Shown here: positions 47,707 through 60,554 of the stretch, in pieces | Position numbering within the stretch: the stretch's first letter is position 1 | How the letters are laid out: each line of letters begins with the position of its first letter | Source: Vanilla planifolia | Lineage: Eukaryota; Streptophyta; Magnoliopsida; Asparagales; Orchidaceae | Length of the DNA: 64,000 nucleotides | Assembly: GCA_023846275.1 (NCBI GenBank) | Contig: CM043870.1 | Coordinates: forward strand, 11,665,527 to 11,729,526 | Reading direction: 5' to 3' | The notes under the pieces: model-generated | Database searches by the model: none | What the model saw: the letters and a program-made list of their open reading frames with translations, nothing else | What the model was told of the DNA's origin: nothing | Translations under genes and position numbers: made by a program

Positions 47707-49560
47707 TCTTTGGTGTAGGATTTGCTGGATTGATTATGCAAGTCAATAAGGTTGACAAAGTTAGATTTGTGATCAAGATATTGGGAGTTCAAAGTTGTGG
47801 CTAGAGATGAAGCACTATGTGACCCTTTATAACTTTTTTAGATTCTTAATTAAGCCTTTTAGCTATATAAATGCCCCAAATACATTTTATAATTTAATGA
47901 ATGATATTCTTTTATGAGTATCTTGATGAGTTTGTTATGGTTTAGTTGGATGACATTATGATCTATAAGAACTCTCTTAGAGAATATATGATGTATTTGA
48001 GGAAGGTGCTATCTTGGTTAAGTGAATTTTAACTTTATGTGAAGAAAAAAATATGAATTTTCTAAGAAGGAGATTATGTTCCTTGGACACTTTGTTAGTA
48101 ATTGCCAAGTAAGAATAATTTCAAGGTGCAATCCATTATGAATTGACAAGCTCCAACAAAGGTTTCCAAGTTAAGGTCTTTTTTTGGTTTATCAAATTCC
48201 TATCATAGATTTGTTGTTAAGTACTTAAAGAAGACTACCCCATTGACTAATCTCTTGAAAAAGGATGAAAGATGGAATTGGTATGATGCTTGTTATGAGA
48301 CATTTGATAAACTTATGGTTGTCATTTCTAGTGAACAAGTGCTATAACTATATTACTATGACTTACTATTTAAAATGCATATAGAAGTGACAAACAAGGC
48401 TATTATTGAGAATTTGGTGCAAGAAAGCCACCTCATTATTTTTTAAAGAAGTCGAATGCTATATTGCAAAAGTATTTAGCTTATGAAAAAGAAATGATTG
48501 TCATTGTGCACTGTCTTTAAATTTGAATGGTGTATTTGTTAGGAATAGAATTTGTGGTACAAACTAATAATGTTTCCAACACATTCTTCAAAACACAAAA
48601 GAAATTATCACAAAACTAACCTCATTGGTAAGTGTTCTTAGCTGAATATGAATATGTAGGAACACAAGCATGGTAGGCATAACAAGGTTGTTGACATGTT
48701 GAGTCAACAAGAGGTGTTTGTTGTCATCTATGCTATTACTTGAGTGGAAATAACATGATGGATATAATTCAGGCTATTGTTGCTAACGAGAAGGCTTATG
48801 GTAAGCTATTAGAGTAGGTATGAGAGGGAATTATGAGATGATATTAGATTGAGGATGGACTCTTGATGTCTAAAGGTGGCAAAATGTTTGTCTCCTATAG
48901 TGATAGCTGGTTAAGAGAGATACTTAAAGAGTTACATGATCCATAATGGGCTAGATATCTTGGTAAGGAAAGGATGTCGATCATTTTATCTCATTTTTAT
49001 CAATGGCTTAGAATTAAAACTAATATTGAGCTTTATGTCAAGACTTGTCTAGTTTACTAACAGGAAAGGATAAAAAGAAGAAAGGAATCATGTTTATTAC
49101 AACCTATTCTAATTCCAAAAAAATTGTGGGCATCAATGTTCATGGACTTCATTAATGGGTTCCTTAAGATTAATGACATTCTCAATGGTAATGGTTACTG
49201 ATCACTTGTCAAAGTGTGTTATATTTATTACTACACCTTTAGCTTGTTCAATTGATGCATATGTTGATTTATTTTATTGACATGTGGTTAAGTACTTCTG
49301 TATATGCCTCAAGACATTACGAGTAATCAGGATGCAAGATTTATAGGAAGGTTCTGAACTTTATTATTTAATTTGATGGAAAATAGCATGAATTGTTACA
49401 CAGGTAGTTACCCAAAATTAATGGGCAAATAGAGAGGATTAACCAACTATTGAAAGAATACTTGAGTATTATAGTATAGCAAGCCAAAAAAATTAGTTGG
49501 AGTTGTTAAACACTGTGTAGGTTTGTTATAATATGCACAAGTCTTCTAATAACCCTTAAT
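47707..49560 (+). pseudogene. Chromovirus RT end, RNase H and integrase
   Basis: Plus-strand homology resumes in the RT (an IRLTKLDL-like piece, then a degenerate YLDD box as VWLDDIMIY near 47945). Next come TPLTNLLKKDERWNW and ETFDK near 48235-48310 (RNase H connection), EHKHGRHNKVVDMLS near 48655-48700, LREILKELHDP near 48915 (integrase zinc-binding region), a YVKTCLVY piece, and a core with SMFMDFINGF near 49135 and SNQDARFIGRF near 49325. Integrase stops near 49560. Many stops and frameshifts make it inactive. Confidence 0.88.
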
Positions 49561-50153
49561 CTCCAACTTAGATAAAAAAAAGAAACCTTAAAATCAAGCC
49601 AAAATGATTATGATCAGATATGATTGAAATTGGTTAAATCAAAGTATTAATTTCTTTAAATATGTTGATATTAAAATAATAATTAAAAACTATATCATAA
49701 GCTCAAATTTAATCAAAAATATCATTTGAACATAACAATAGAAATAACTCTCTCAAATGAACTCAACAATATTAGTTTGTGATTTTTGGAGGCCTAAAAA
49801 TCTTTTTATAAATTTTTAAAATTGTAAGTATAAAAGTAATTATCAAAAAATCATTTATGATAGATTTTCAATTTTAGAAATTCGTATTTAGGTTAAATCT
49901 CTATAGTAGAGGATATACTTACAAATATTAGAATGTATGATGTGATAGTGTAGATTTATAATTTCAAAAAATTTGGCTTGGGTTAAATTAAGTAAATATA
50001 AGAATATTAGATTTCAATAGAGTATATTTGTAATTTCTAAATATTAGCACAAAGAAAATAAAAAAATAGAGGATAGATTTATAAATAGTGAAATATCAGA
50101 GTATTTTGTGAAAATGTCATGTTGAAACTTTAGGAAATTAGAACAAAAATAAG

Positions 50154-52217
50154 TGTACAAATCTCATAAGAGGGGAGTGAATTATAGGTTTAAAATATTT
50201 TTACTAATTTTATGATTGTATTTAGTTTTCAAAAATTTTTTATAAAAATAATCTCATATTTGTAAAATACTTTGATTTACAAATATATTAATTTATAATT
50301 TTTTTATTAAGAAAAATGAAAATAAAAGTTGAAATAGTACACCAAAATTTTTAGGTTGATTGGTTCGAACTAGAACTTACATTCACCCCCAACCGAGATC
50401 AAGAAAAAATCTACTAATAAAAGAGTTATAACTTGAGATTTTTTCTTACAATTTATCTTTAATTTACTTGAGATTTTTTCTTACGATTCACCTCAAATCT
50501 ATTAGCTTTTGTGGGTTTAACTATAACCCATGCTTTTACTAGCTTAACCCTTACTCGATTTGTTATGAGATCAAACCAAACTTAGGCTTTCGTAAATGTC
50601 GGATCACCCAACCTAAAAGAAAAACTAAAACTTAATAATAAAACCAAATTTTTTATAATCATACCAATTTTTTTATGACAGTTGATGAATGTAAAAAGGC
50701 ACAAAAAACTTAAAATTGTGAAGAGAATTGAGAAAATGAAAGCTTAGAAGAATTATGCTTAGTTAGAAATTTTTAAAATTTCAAGTAGTCATAAGTTGTA
50801 TGCATTGCGAGGGAAAATTTATACTATTAGAATATAGTACAGCCATTCTTTCAAATGTTAAAATCTTATTTGCATTCATTAATCATTTCATTCATAATTA
50901 TTAGTATTTATAAAAAAAAAACTTTTGGACATAACCATTAGAAAGACAAGCAAAAATTATGGAAAAGCTACTACCAAATAACTTAAAATACTTTTCCAAA
51001 TGACTCAAAAAATATTCAAAAATGGCTCCTACAATGACATATATAATGCCAGTTATTTAGCATTTAGGCTGGATTGATTGGAGCCATTGGATTGCCTCAG
51101 AGGAGATCTCGACTATCTGATCAAATGTCGTAAAGGTGGATGAGTTCTCAATGGTTAGATCAAGCTGAATTAAATATGGGTCATTCGATCAAGTCTGATG
51201 AAATCTAGATCGTTTGATTCATCAACAATAAAGAAGGATTAGATCAAGATCATATGATTAAAATAAGAGATATTTTGGCCATTAGATTACAGATAGATTA
51301 TTTCAAATGGTAGAAATAACAAAGCTGTCCGATGAAGTCAAACGTGATCTTGATTGTTTGATCAATGATTCGATGGGAGGAAATTATGCATGCTTCAGGA
51401 GCTATAGATTGTGTAGGAATATAGTCTCACATTATAGAATAAGAAATGATTTTGCACTTTATAACTGTTGGTGTTGGTACTATATATGAGTCTAATTTGG
51501 GCTAGCTCCTCATTGTGCACCTGAGATTTAATCATCCAGTTCATTGTATGGTTACAAGGTTACAGATTAATTTGGGTCTTATGCACCTTAACTGGGTTCA
51601 AGACTATAGCAGATTGACCCTACTCAATTTGGTTCTAGACACTAGTCCTAACTCTTACGAATGCTACTTGGGCTTAAGCTTAGCTCTAGAGCTTTACATT
51701 CAGGCACAACTTAGGATGCATCCTAAAGTTTTTTTATTTAATTATGAAAATTTTAATAGATTTTTTTATTTAATCAATATTTAATAATCAACCTAACATA
51801 TAAATTTAATAAAAATATGAAAGTATGATTTAACAAAGGAAAGAATGATTGAAAGATAGAATCATGTTTCTTAAATCAATAAATGGTTTAAGTAGGATTT
51901 GAACCAAGAAAAGAATTGAAAGATTGAATCCAATTCGTTTACTAAATCAAGGAGATGATTGAATAATTTGGATGTCTAAATATGATTTAAAATTGATACA
52001 AAAGGAGAGTACCTTAGAATCAAAAAGCTAACATTCTATTTCATAGTTAAAAAAATCTTATCAAAGCTAATATGCATGTCTTCAATCTTTGAAGCTCATT
52101 GAACACTCTAAGAGGCTTTAAAGACCACTAGTTTACCATCTTGAAAAAGTACATTACTTATTTTTTATGTAAACCTACTTCATATTAAATACTAAATATT
52201 TAAAACTTAACTCATCA
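50154..52217 (-). repeat. Copia-type LTR, family copy 2 (minus), solo
   Basis: The left edge TGTACAAATCTCATAAGAGG parallels the copy at 35959, and the bodies align: a GAACTAGAACTTACATTCACC block near 50370, a GGATTGATTGGAGCCATTGG-like block near 51070 and an AATAATCAACCTAACATA block near 51785. The right edge is near CTCATCA at 52217. No internal domain is attached. Open frames at 51307-51784 are chance readings of LTR sequence. Confidence 0.65.
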
Positions 52218-53825
52218 AACACTATACTAACCCAACATGAACAAAACTTTCAAATTTTTGGCAATGATGATGCAAGTAGGATAAAAATGATTTTTTGGTG
52301 TCCCTTAGTTCCCAAGCCTAATCCAATTAAGAGCTTTAAGGAGTTTTAGCTATCACAACCTTACCTTCACAGCCTATAAAATAAGTTTGAAGAGTTTAAG
52401 AGGGGACAAGTCCAAGTGAATCTTGAATACTCTAGTGAACTTGTTTCATGTGGGGAAATCGATGGGATGCAGAGCTATTGTGCCTTTCAAAGAGTTATTG
52501 ATTTTAATGTCATTGGCAAGGTAAGATCTAAATTTTTTTAATTATGTTACTGTGTTGGCTTTTTGTCAAAGAAAGAGGAGAAGAATGTCTGGTTCACTAT
52601 AGGGAAATGTCATACAAATTGTTTGCACCATTATAAGGTGCGATGAGCATATGACAGAGCTATGCAAAGTTTGTTAGAAATAATCATACTAAATGATTTT
52701 CTAGATCATACTAATACGAGGTGCATAATTACTGTTTGGGTCAATCATACAAGAAGATATGTGTATCATACTGTATAATCTATTTGAGTTTGAAAAGAAT
52801 TGTTAATTATGAATGATCAAACTAGTACAATGTGGTTGATCATATAAGTCAATTTACAAAATTTTAATAGAATTAGATCATATAGTACAATGTTTTTATC
52901 ATATCAATATGACAAGTAGATCACAATAGTAAAAAAGAAAGAAAACAAAATAAAATCATTTAGTGATATGGGATTAATCATATGATATAACCAATAATGA
53001 ATTCTTTAGATCATATAATATGATTATATAGATTATACTAGATGATCATATAAAATATACTAAAATATAGGGGTCAAATGGAAATAAATAATTCATTATT
53101 ATTGTCAAACAGAACAATAGCCTTATCAGATTTACAAATTGGACCAAACAAATAGGCCAAGTAATGGGGAAGAGGCAATAATATGATATGATAATGGGAT
53201 CATACTTATATAATATAATATAGATTTCTAAGTTCTAGATTATCATATAATACAATTTAGAGAATTGTATACGTATAATTTAGGAAACAATTTAATGGTT
53301 AAAAAAGGAATTTACATGATTTTAATTACTTATAAAACATTTTATGTATTAACTATTGCATACATATAACATTATAGTAAATTAATAAAGATAAATGTTT
53401 AGAAGAAAAGACAACTGTCAAATTGAGATAGATAAATCTAATAACCTTTGAAGAAGAATTATAGTATTACTTTGATAGTCTTATATTCAATGCTTGTTTA
53501 TTATATATTTTTCTTAATAAATGGATTCTTGCAATGCTGATAAACCTATTAACCTATGATGTAGTTTAATATTATTATTTTTTGGAATTACATTTTATTA
53601 TGATGAAAAATATTTATACTTCATGTTTTAGCATGGTTTTTGTGATTTTTTTATATTACTTTTCACATAGATTTATTAATTACATGATTTACTTATTTTA
53701 TGGTTTTTTTTTGTTATATGGCATCACAAAAAATAATTAAATGAAAGAAATAAAATATAAAGTATTGTTAAAACAAAAGAAAATATATATTAGTTTTAAT
53801 AATAATATATGGACTAGCATATATT

Positions 53826-53882
53826 ATTATATGTGTGTGTGCATATGCATGTGTGCGTGTGTATATTTATATATATATATTA
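53826..53882 (+). repeat. TG/TA microsatellite
   Basis: A short degenerate TG-rich run (TATGTGTGTGTGCATATGCA) followed by (TA)n. It lies in AT-rich DNA between two LTRs. Confidence 0.85.
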
Positions 53883-54592
53883 ATCGTTTAGACTAGTATA
53901 TCATATGATTTTATATGACTAGAAAATAAACATAGAAAGGTGATTGTTAAAGATATTATTCTCAACATTAAGATCAATAGATGTTATCACAAGATATCGA
54001 TCTTCAAATAAGATATCTACATAGTATATGTTTTATGAAATAGAAGATATTAGGCTTAGTGGTTGTTATTATAGAATATAAGTACCATACCTACGTAGTG
54101 GCTCTAAGCCCAATAGATGTATTGTAAGATATTGATTTTTGGAGCGGATATATGTCTAGTGTTATTAGGATATATTGGATGGATGTTGGGTATAGGTCAT
54201 TTATCAATATGATTATTAGATCTAGTGAGAATAATGATTCAAAAAAAAACCAAACTCAATAACTATATAAAATATTGAAAATAAGAAAGAAAAGAAAAAA
54301 AAACTAATATTCATGTTTCATCTGATTCACTTCTAGTACACATAACATATAATATGGTATTTTATATATGTGATTTATCATCACAATTTATAGTATGGAG
54401 TTTATTTTATTCATCATATTATCTATTTATTTTGACATTCTTTTATGTTTATTTATCTTATTAGATTTATTTTTTAAGATTTTATAAATCTCATTAGTGC
54501 TTACATCATAGACTATGCATTCACCAATTGATATTTGAAGATTTTGATGTCACAAGAGAAGACAATATTATAGAGATTTAAGTATGAGTAGT

Positions 54593-56054
54593 TGACACAA
54601 GAGCATCCAATGTTAGCTTATAAGAACACACTCATTGACATCCCATTAGTTTCATAAGTTTGTCGGTACAAAATTTGGTTAAAAATTGCTTTCAAAAGAG
54701 CTTTAAATTGAATTTTTTGGTGTTTTCACCGCCATCTACCACCTTCGGCCATTATATCATTGATGTTAGTTATCGTAGCCATCACCTGCACCTACCTTCT
54801 TAGCCCTATGACCAACACTAACTTTGGGAACCTGGCTAATGGTTCATTTGACCCATGTCAACCTGTCACCCGCGATGCCTTGGTATATCTGCTCTGACTT
54901 GAGTTAACCTGTGTCGACCTGTCAGCCCTCATTGACCTGCACTGTTTCACCCGACCAACACTTACCCAAAAATTAGACCAGACAGGTCAGACCTCCATCC
55001 ACATCACACCGAATCATGCTCCCACAGTTTTGTCGCCCATCGTTTTATTGCTCGTCATTACCGCTGCCCGAAACACACAATTTATTTAGGAACTAAATTT
55101 AATTAATTTTTAGAGCTTTTTAAGTTCAAAATATTTTTTTTATAATTTGTGTTGAATTTTAGAATTCTAAAATATCTTTTAGAATTCCAAAATATCATTT
55201 TGATATTTTTAAATGTCATTTTGATATTTTTAAATGTCCTTTTATAATTTTAGGTTAGCATATTATTATTATACCCATGAGGTCTTTATAAATAAAGACA
55301 CTCATAAAGCTATATGAAAAGAAAAATGAGGGAATGAAACTTCCCTTATAAGAGACAAATTGAAGGTAAGAGACATTCTATCGAGAGAGCCAGTAACTAA
55401 ATCCTTTATGAGAGACAATGATCAAATGTAAGAGATCTTCTATCAGGAGAGTTGGTAACCAATAAATTCTTACTTCTGTTAACACCTGTAAGCCTTCACC
55501 AAGCCTTTCACTCTCTTAATCTAATCAGTAAAATGCCACACTACTCAACAAGGCTTTAAATCCTAACATACTATCTTATTACCCATTTTTGTCAAACTTT
55601 CTTACTAACCCAAATCACTAACACGTCACTCTTTTCTCTTTTTCGTGCTCCACATGCCAGTACTTAGGAAACTGTAAGACATCACTGCCAAAAAGGTACA
55701 CTCTTTCAGCAATTTCTATTTTTTAAGTAGTATTTTAAAGTTAAAATAGCTCTTTTCTATTAAAATATTTTGCATAGAGTTTGTCTTAATTTTTTTATTT
55801 TATGTGTAAAATTGGATGTGATAAAAGCTGTTATATAAGATTTTATACTTAATACTTAAGATATTGTCATCTAGTTAATTTAATAATCTACATTACAAAT
55901 TTGAAATGTTAATCTTTGAATAGTTCTAAAATATCGCACATGCCACCTAACTCTATTTAGTGTATAATATTTTTTCATATAATATATTTAACATTTCCAG
56001 TATTGTAAGCTCCAAGTTAGACATTGGTAAAAATCTAAATCTGTCTTTATATCA
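54593..56054 (+). repeat. Solo LTR, same family as the deletion derivative
   Basis: It starts TGACACAAGAGCATCCAATG, like the 3' LTR at 46478, and ends TATATCA. GTAGT (54588-54592) and GTGGT (56055-56059) are a near-perfect 5-bp target duplication, so a complete element inserted here and recombined to one LTR. The GC-rich island at 54730-55080 is longer than in the other copies. It also holds a short ATTTTGATATTTTTAAATGTC duplication near 55195-55240. Confidence 0.85.
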
Positions 56055-56380
56055 GTGGTGCTTGATATAGGTTGGATAACTAAAAATATTGAATGTCATT
56101 TTGAATGTTGTATAAATTGTTATAAAACTTATATCTAACTTATATTATACTAATTATTTTTTATAGTTTTGTTTTTGTTAGTATTGAAGATTTTGTCACA
56201 TTATTAGGTCTTCATTTAAGATTTAATGTCCTTATACGATTTTTATTTGAACAAAACATTTTATTTTTATATCTGATTAAGTAGTTAAGTGAGGAGTAGC
56301 AAGTCCTTAGTAATAGTGCTTAGTCATTTTAAGTTGGTTTTGAGATGATAACCCAATACTTTCTTAGAGATTATACCACA

Positions 56381-56990
56381 AATGTTTAATGAGAAGTATC
56401 CAACTTTAAGCATGTAAGATAGAGATAAGCAAGAGATAGTTGATGAAGCCTATGATGCTTGAGAAAATTGCAAAAGGAATGAACTATGCAAACTAGAAAC
56501 ATAAGCAAGTAAAGTTTAATATAAGTGATAAAGTGTTGATGAAGTTGACTCCAAAGATTTAGAAAAAAAATTAGCAACCAACTTGTGTATCATGAATTGA
56601 TCCTAAAGTATGATGGATCATTTAAAGTGGTTCAAAAGGTTGTTAATATAGCTTATCTCTAATCCCTAATTTGTTAAACATAATAAAGGTTCACCCATTC
56701 TTCATGTGTGCTTCTTAAAAAAGTGTCATAAAGATGAGACATAGTCCTAAAGAAGTCATAGCAAGTGTGCTCCACCAATTGTGAGATAATAGTTTGATTA
56801 AGATGTGGAGAAGATAATAAATTATCGAACCTTTGAATAAAGCAAGAAGAATTGCAAAACCAAGTTTTTGGTATAATGAAAGAGGAAATATACTATTGAA
56901 ATTTTATGAGAGAATGACACTACTCTATGAAAAATAGAGAGACAAATTTTTAAGTAAATGAAGATGTCTAGTTCTTCTAGTAGAGATGGT
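56381..56990 (+). pseudogene. Chromovirus integrase C-terminus and possible chromodomain
   Basis: Broken plus-strand frames give QEIVDEAYDA, then a VLMKLTPK piece, then LVYHELILKYDGSFKVVQKV near 56580-56640, then a VHPFFMCASKK-like piece near 56695. These are the landmarks of the gypsy integrase C-terminal domain. A weak match near 56780-56930 (KIINYRTFE, then KFLV) may be a chromodomain. The reverse-strand frame at 56386-56577 is a shadow. Confidence 0.75.
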
Positions 56991-56991
56991 T

Positions 56992-57359
56992 TGTCATACC
57001 TTTAGTTTCAACAATTTTGGGAGAAGTTTTAGAAATGTGACTATTGTTCTTTGACCAAAGGCTAGAGAATCTGAAGAACTGCTAATTAATGTTGGAATGA
57101 GCAAATGTCCATCACTTATAAAGGGTATAAATCATTGTTAAAAGGATTCTAAGAAACTACTCATGTGCTTGTATGTAATTTTTGTCTTATACATTGCTTC
57201 TTTCATGAAATTTAGAAAGTGAAAGCATTTTTCCAACTCTAATTTTGCTTATTTTGTGCATTTTTGTGTTTCAATGAATCTAAATTAGGCATTAAAGTTC
57301 CTAGTTGCCCAAAGTCATTGGTTGCATTTTTCAAATTTGTAGTAATCATGTCTACGACA
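56992..57359 (+). repeat. Short 3' LTR of the chromovirus
   Basis: It starts TGTCATACC and ends CTACGACA, giving TGTC...GACA inverted ends over 368 bases. It follows the polyprotein end closely and contains an AAAGTGAAAGCATTTTTCC stretch and a TTGCTTATTTTGTGCATTTT stretch like those in short chromovirus LTRs. No 5' partner was found in the window, so the edges are inferred from the terminal motif only. Confidence 0.55.
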
Positions 57360-58052
57360 AGCATTATCATTTGTAAAAAATGTAATAAAGTTAAATAATG
57401 TGAACCAACAAGTTTGTCTTTTCATTCTATAAAACAAGTGATGCCATTTCATCGTGTTTTTGTCTCATTAATATTGTTTTTCAAGTTGTTAATGAATAAA
57501 ATATAAATTAAGAAAATTATTCTATTGGTAATTTTATAATAAATTTGTTCCTAATTTGAGCTAAATTGTTATCTCGTGGGACGAACGTCTTGTTAATGAG
57601 TAAAATTGTTAATATTTTCTAAAATGGTATTAAGTGAAGACATTATCAATTAATCGCCTACATGAAAGCTTAAAAAACAAACTACTTTCGTCTAATTTAT
57701 ATTTAACTCTGGGTGTTTCACATGATAAAATAGAACACAACGGTTGAAATACGGGTGGTTGTGGTTTTCCGCCAGGAAAACATGGTGGCCAGTCGGCGCG
57801 CTTTGCGTTCGTAAGCTGTTATTTGCATTATCTTCTACATTTTTCTTTTATAAAATCAAAACATATTTCAGAACAGAATAACAATATCCAATAGGTTCTT
57901 TCTCGCCGTTCGCTCACTGAGCTCTTCAAAGGTGTTAGTTGTCGTTCGGCGGTGTTCGCCTCTCGGTTTGATTCCATAGGCAGATTTGTCATCGAAGGTT
58001 GTCCTTTAATTCGTGAAACATTCGACTTGATTCATCTCCGCCTGTGTCGGGG
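57360..58052 (+). promoter_or_regulatory. Promoter and 5' UTR region of the ABCF5-type gene
   Basis: This stretch of about 690 bases separates the chromovirus LTR from the ABCF5 start. A TATA box (TATAAAA) lies at 57849-57855, about 200 bases before the ATG. Base composition becomes GC-richer from about 57900, consistent with a 5' UTR beginning around 57880. A GC-rich patch (GGCCAGTCGGCGCGC) lies near 57787-57801. Confidence 0.55.
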
Positions 58053-58907
58053 ATGGACATCACCGTCGGCATCCGGAGAGTTGATCTCCAATCGAGTTTC
58101 CTCCGTCCTAGATTGAGCTCGTTCTCGCTGATTACACTCCAGCCGAGGCGAACCCATGTGGCTCTGCTGAAGAAGGCAGGATTTGGGGGAGGAATAAAAG
58201 CAAGATTTTCGAATGGGGTCACGGCGGTGGTCGTCGAGACCGCAGAAACGGAGGCCGATGCTGTGGTGGAGAACATCGAATCCCTCTTATCCGACAGTTC
58301 CTCCCATGGGGAATCGAGGAAGCCGAAAAGGAAGAAATCGAGCGGTGGCGCCTCGTATGTCTCATCGGGGATCAAGCTAGAAAGCATCAGCAAGAGCTTC
58401 CACGGCGTGACCCTGCTCAAGGACGTGAGCTGGGAGGTGAAGAAAGGAGAAAAGGTGGGATTGGTGGGTGTGAACGGTGCTGGGAAGACGACCCAGTTAA
58501 GGATAATTGCAGGACTGGAAGAGCCGGATGGAGGGAACCTTGTCAAGGCCAAGGAGAACATGAAGATAGCCTTACTGAACCAGGAATTTGAGGTATGCCC
58601 CAGCAGGACGGTTAAGGAAGAGTTCTTGAGCGCGTTCATTGAGGAGATGGAGATAGCTGAGAGGCTTGAAAAGGTGCAAAAGGCACTGGAGAGCTCTGTG
58701 GAGGATCTCAGCTTGATGGGGAAGTTACTCGATGAGTTGGACTTGCTTCAAAGGAGGGCTCAGGATGTTAACCTTGATGATGTAGATGTGAAGATAAATA
58801 AGATGATGCCTGAGCTTGGGTTTGCACCAGAAGATTATGATCGTCTGGTTGCTTCTTTTAGCAGCGGCTGGCAGATGAGGATGTCTCTTGGAAAAACTCT
58901 ACTTCAG
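58053..58907 (+). CDS. ABCF5: ABC transporter F family member 5-like, first coding exon (285 codons)
   Basis: This partial gene begins MDITVGIRRVDLQSSFLRPR; the Arg/Ser-rich, acid-poor first ~55 residues look like a plastid transit peptide. The first ABC domain follows (ISKSFHGVTLLKDVSWEV). Walker A is GVNGAGKTT at residues 139-147. An EEMEIAERLEKVQKAL helical segment and an LLDELDLLQRRAQ segment follow. The signature region FSSGWQMRMSLGK ends the exon at residue 285 (LLQ). Walker B (DPDLLLLDEP in the family) and the second ABC domain are missing, because later exons lie beyond this window. ABC-F proteins are soluble ATPases without membrane domains, and some act on ribosomes. A GTG nine bases upstream is in frame but is not needed as a start. 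The large reverse-strand frame over this exon is a shadow. Confidence 0.88.
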
Positions 58908-60554
58908 GCATGTAGAGGCTGAAACTGTTTCCCTTTTGCTCTGAATTACTAGTTATTGTTTGCTTTGCTTTTATTTCTGTTGTATTTGTGGGGTTCTCAA
59001 TCTGCTACATGCATATTTTGATGAGTTGAGTTGTTTCATGAAAGAAATTGCTATAGAATGCTTCTTCCAACACCATTGATTCATCAGCAAAATAAACAAA
59101 ATTTGAAAAATTGATTTTGACCTAGCTTGTTATTTTATTCTTGCATCGTTTTTTTAGGCTTATGTACTCTTTAATACCTGCTTCTTTAATTTTCATTGTC
59201 TTCTTTCTCCCCCAAAAGTAAATGTATACGCCAACATTTTAATGGGCACAAATTCATTCAATCAATAGTGGTACATGATCTAGTCTTTGTATCTTAGATT
59301 ATATTGAATCTATTTAATCAAAGAATTTAGAAACTAGTTAAGGATGTTTTCTATAGGATGAGGTAGCATTATTAAAATGGGGAAGTGTCGTTAAGAATTA
59401 AAGGTAAATTTTAATACAACAAAACAACCATACTTAGGATTTAGTTTTGTATAACGTACGATACATTTATTACCAATAAGAGGATTATATAAGAGTTAAT
59501 TTTACTATAAATGTTTGAAAATTATAGTTGAAAAAGAGTAAAAAAAAAATGTAAGGTCGAAGTAGATGAAGGTGATTTGCTTTTATTAAATTGTGGGACA
59601 AGATAGTATAGAAATATTTTAGTTTTTGAAAAGTTAGTCACAACTCATATTAGTAAAACCTTTAGGGGGGTCATATAAAACATCAATAGTTAAGATGGAA
59701 ACCAATTTGTTTAGTGACATATAATTAGACAGATGTGTATCACACAACCCAATTGGTTGCACTATTCCCCTCCTAAAGTACATGGGTGAATTTATATCTG
59801 ATAAAGCTTTGGAGAATGATAGAAGTGGACAAGAAATCTAGGTTGAGATGGTCAACGTAAGTAGGGGGTTAGAGAATGTGAGTACAATAGAAGTGGGGTC
59901 ATCCTCAAATCAAACTGTAGAGTTGATAGGTAGAAGGTGATGTACACTGAGCATGGCTTAATTAAATGCCCTCACCTCCACAGTTGATGGGGTTGGAGAT
60001 GAGGCCCTTAAGTAAAGACCAACAAAAGAGCTCCAAAATGATCCCCCAAAACAAAGCTAACACTAGTTTGACAATTGGGATACGTGGAACTATTTCAAAT
60101 CATCTTAATCTAGATTAGAGTGGAGAGGGTGGGGCGGGGTCATCGAGAGTGAAGAGGGATTAAAAGGGCTTGGAAGGTTAAGCAACTTTCAGTGCTCTAG
60201 AGTAGGATGATGGAAATGTAGGAGCAAGTTTGATAGAATAGTGGTGAGGACACCAGTCTTCATTAGGATTTTTGATGCCCAGGAGCTAATCAGGCATGTG
60301 CTAGTACTTCTGAGCAATCAATGCATCTATTTTTCATGTGCAAAGTCAAGATAAAGTATAAAATTGCATTTAGGTTCAAAATTTGTACTTATGACTAAAA
60401 ACAATGGCCAATTGTGCTCATTCTTGTCGACTCTATTTTCTGCTGCTATATTTATTGATCTCTACTTACTGGATCTGACCTAACATCGGCTCGCTTAGAC
60501 TGTGTTTGTCCAAAACGGTTAGGCGAATGGGTCTTGTTTCTGATTGCTAATTTG

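Larger units (their letters stand above)
49561..56380. mobile_element. Composite insertion in the chromovirus integrase
   Basis: Integrase homology breaks near 49560 and its C-terminal part reappears at about 56390. The intervening 6.8 kb contains a copia LTR (50154-52217), a solo gypsy LTR (54593-56054) and about 3.3 kb of AT-rich DNA with many GATCATAT-like motifs (52.6-53.3 kb), but no coding homology. The first arrival may be an LTR that these two later entered. I could not define its ends. Confidence 0.6.
33100..57359 (+). mobile_element. Decayed Ty3/gypsy chromovirus, cut into segments by nested insertions
   Basis: Plus-strand homology to one gypsy polyprotein appears in strict order in five separated blocks: gag N-half (33.1-33.4), gag C-half and protease start (39.1-39.8), protease end and RT start (41.75-42.51), RT end with RNase H and integrase (47.7-49.56), and integrase C-terminus with a possible chromodomain (56.38-56.98), followed by a short LTR. 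Each block resumes close to where the previous one stopped, so they are parts of a single insertion. Order gag-PR-RT-RH-INT is diagnostic of Ty3/gypsy. All blocks contain stops and frameshifts. Confidence 0.85.

Noticed and set aside
51307..51784. Two plus-strand frames of 60 and 89 codons
   Set aside because: Both lie inside a copia LTR, and the homologous positions in the other LTR copies are not open.
57989..58639. 216-codon open frame on the minus strand
   Set aside because: It lies antisense to the ABCF5 exon, whose plus-strand product shows Walker A and the ABC signature. The minus frame is a shadow of its codon composition.
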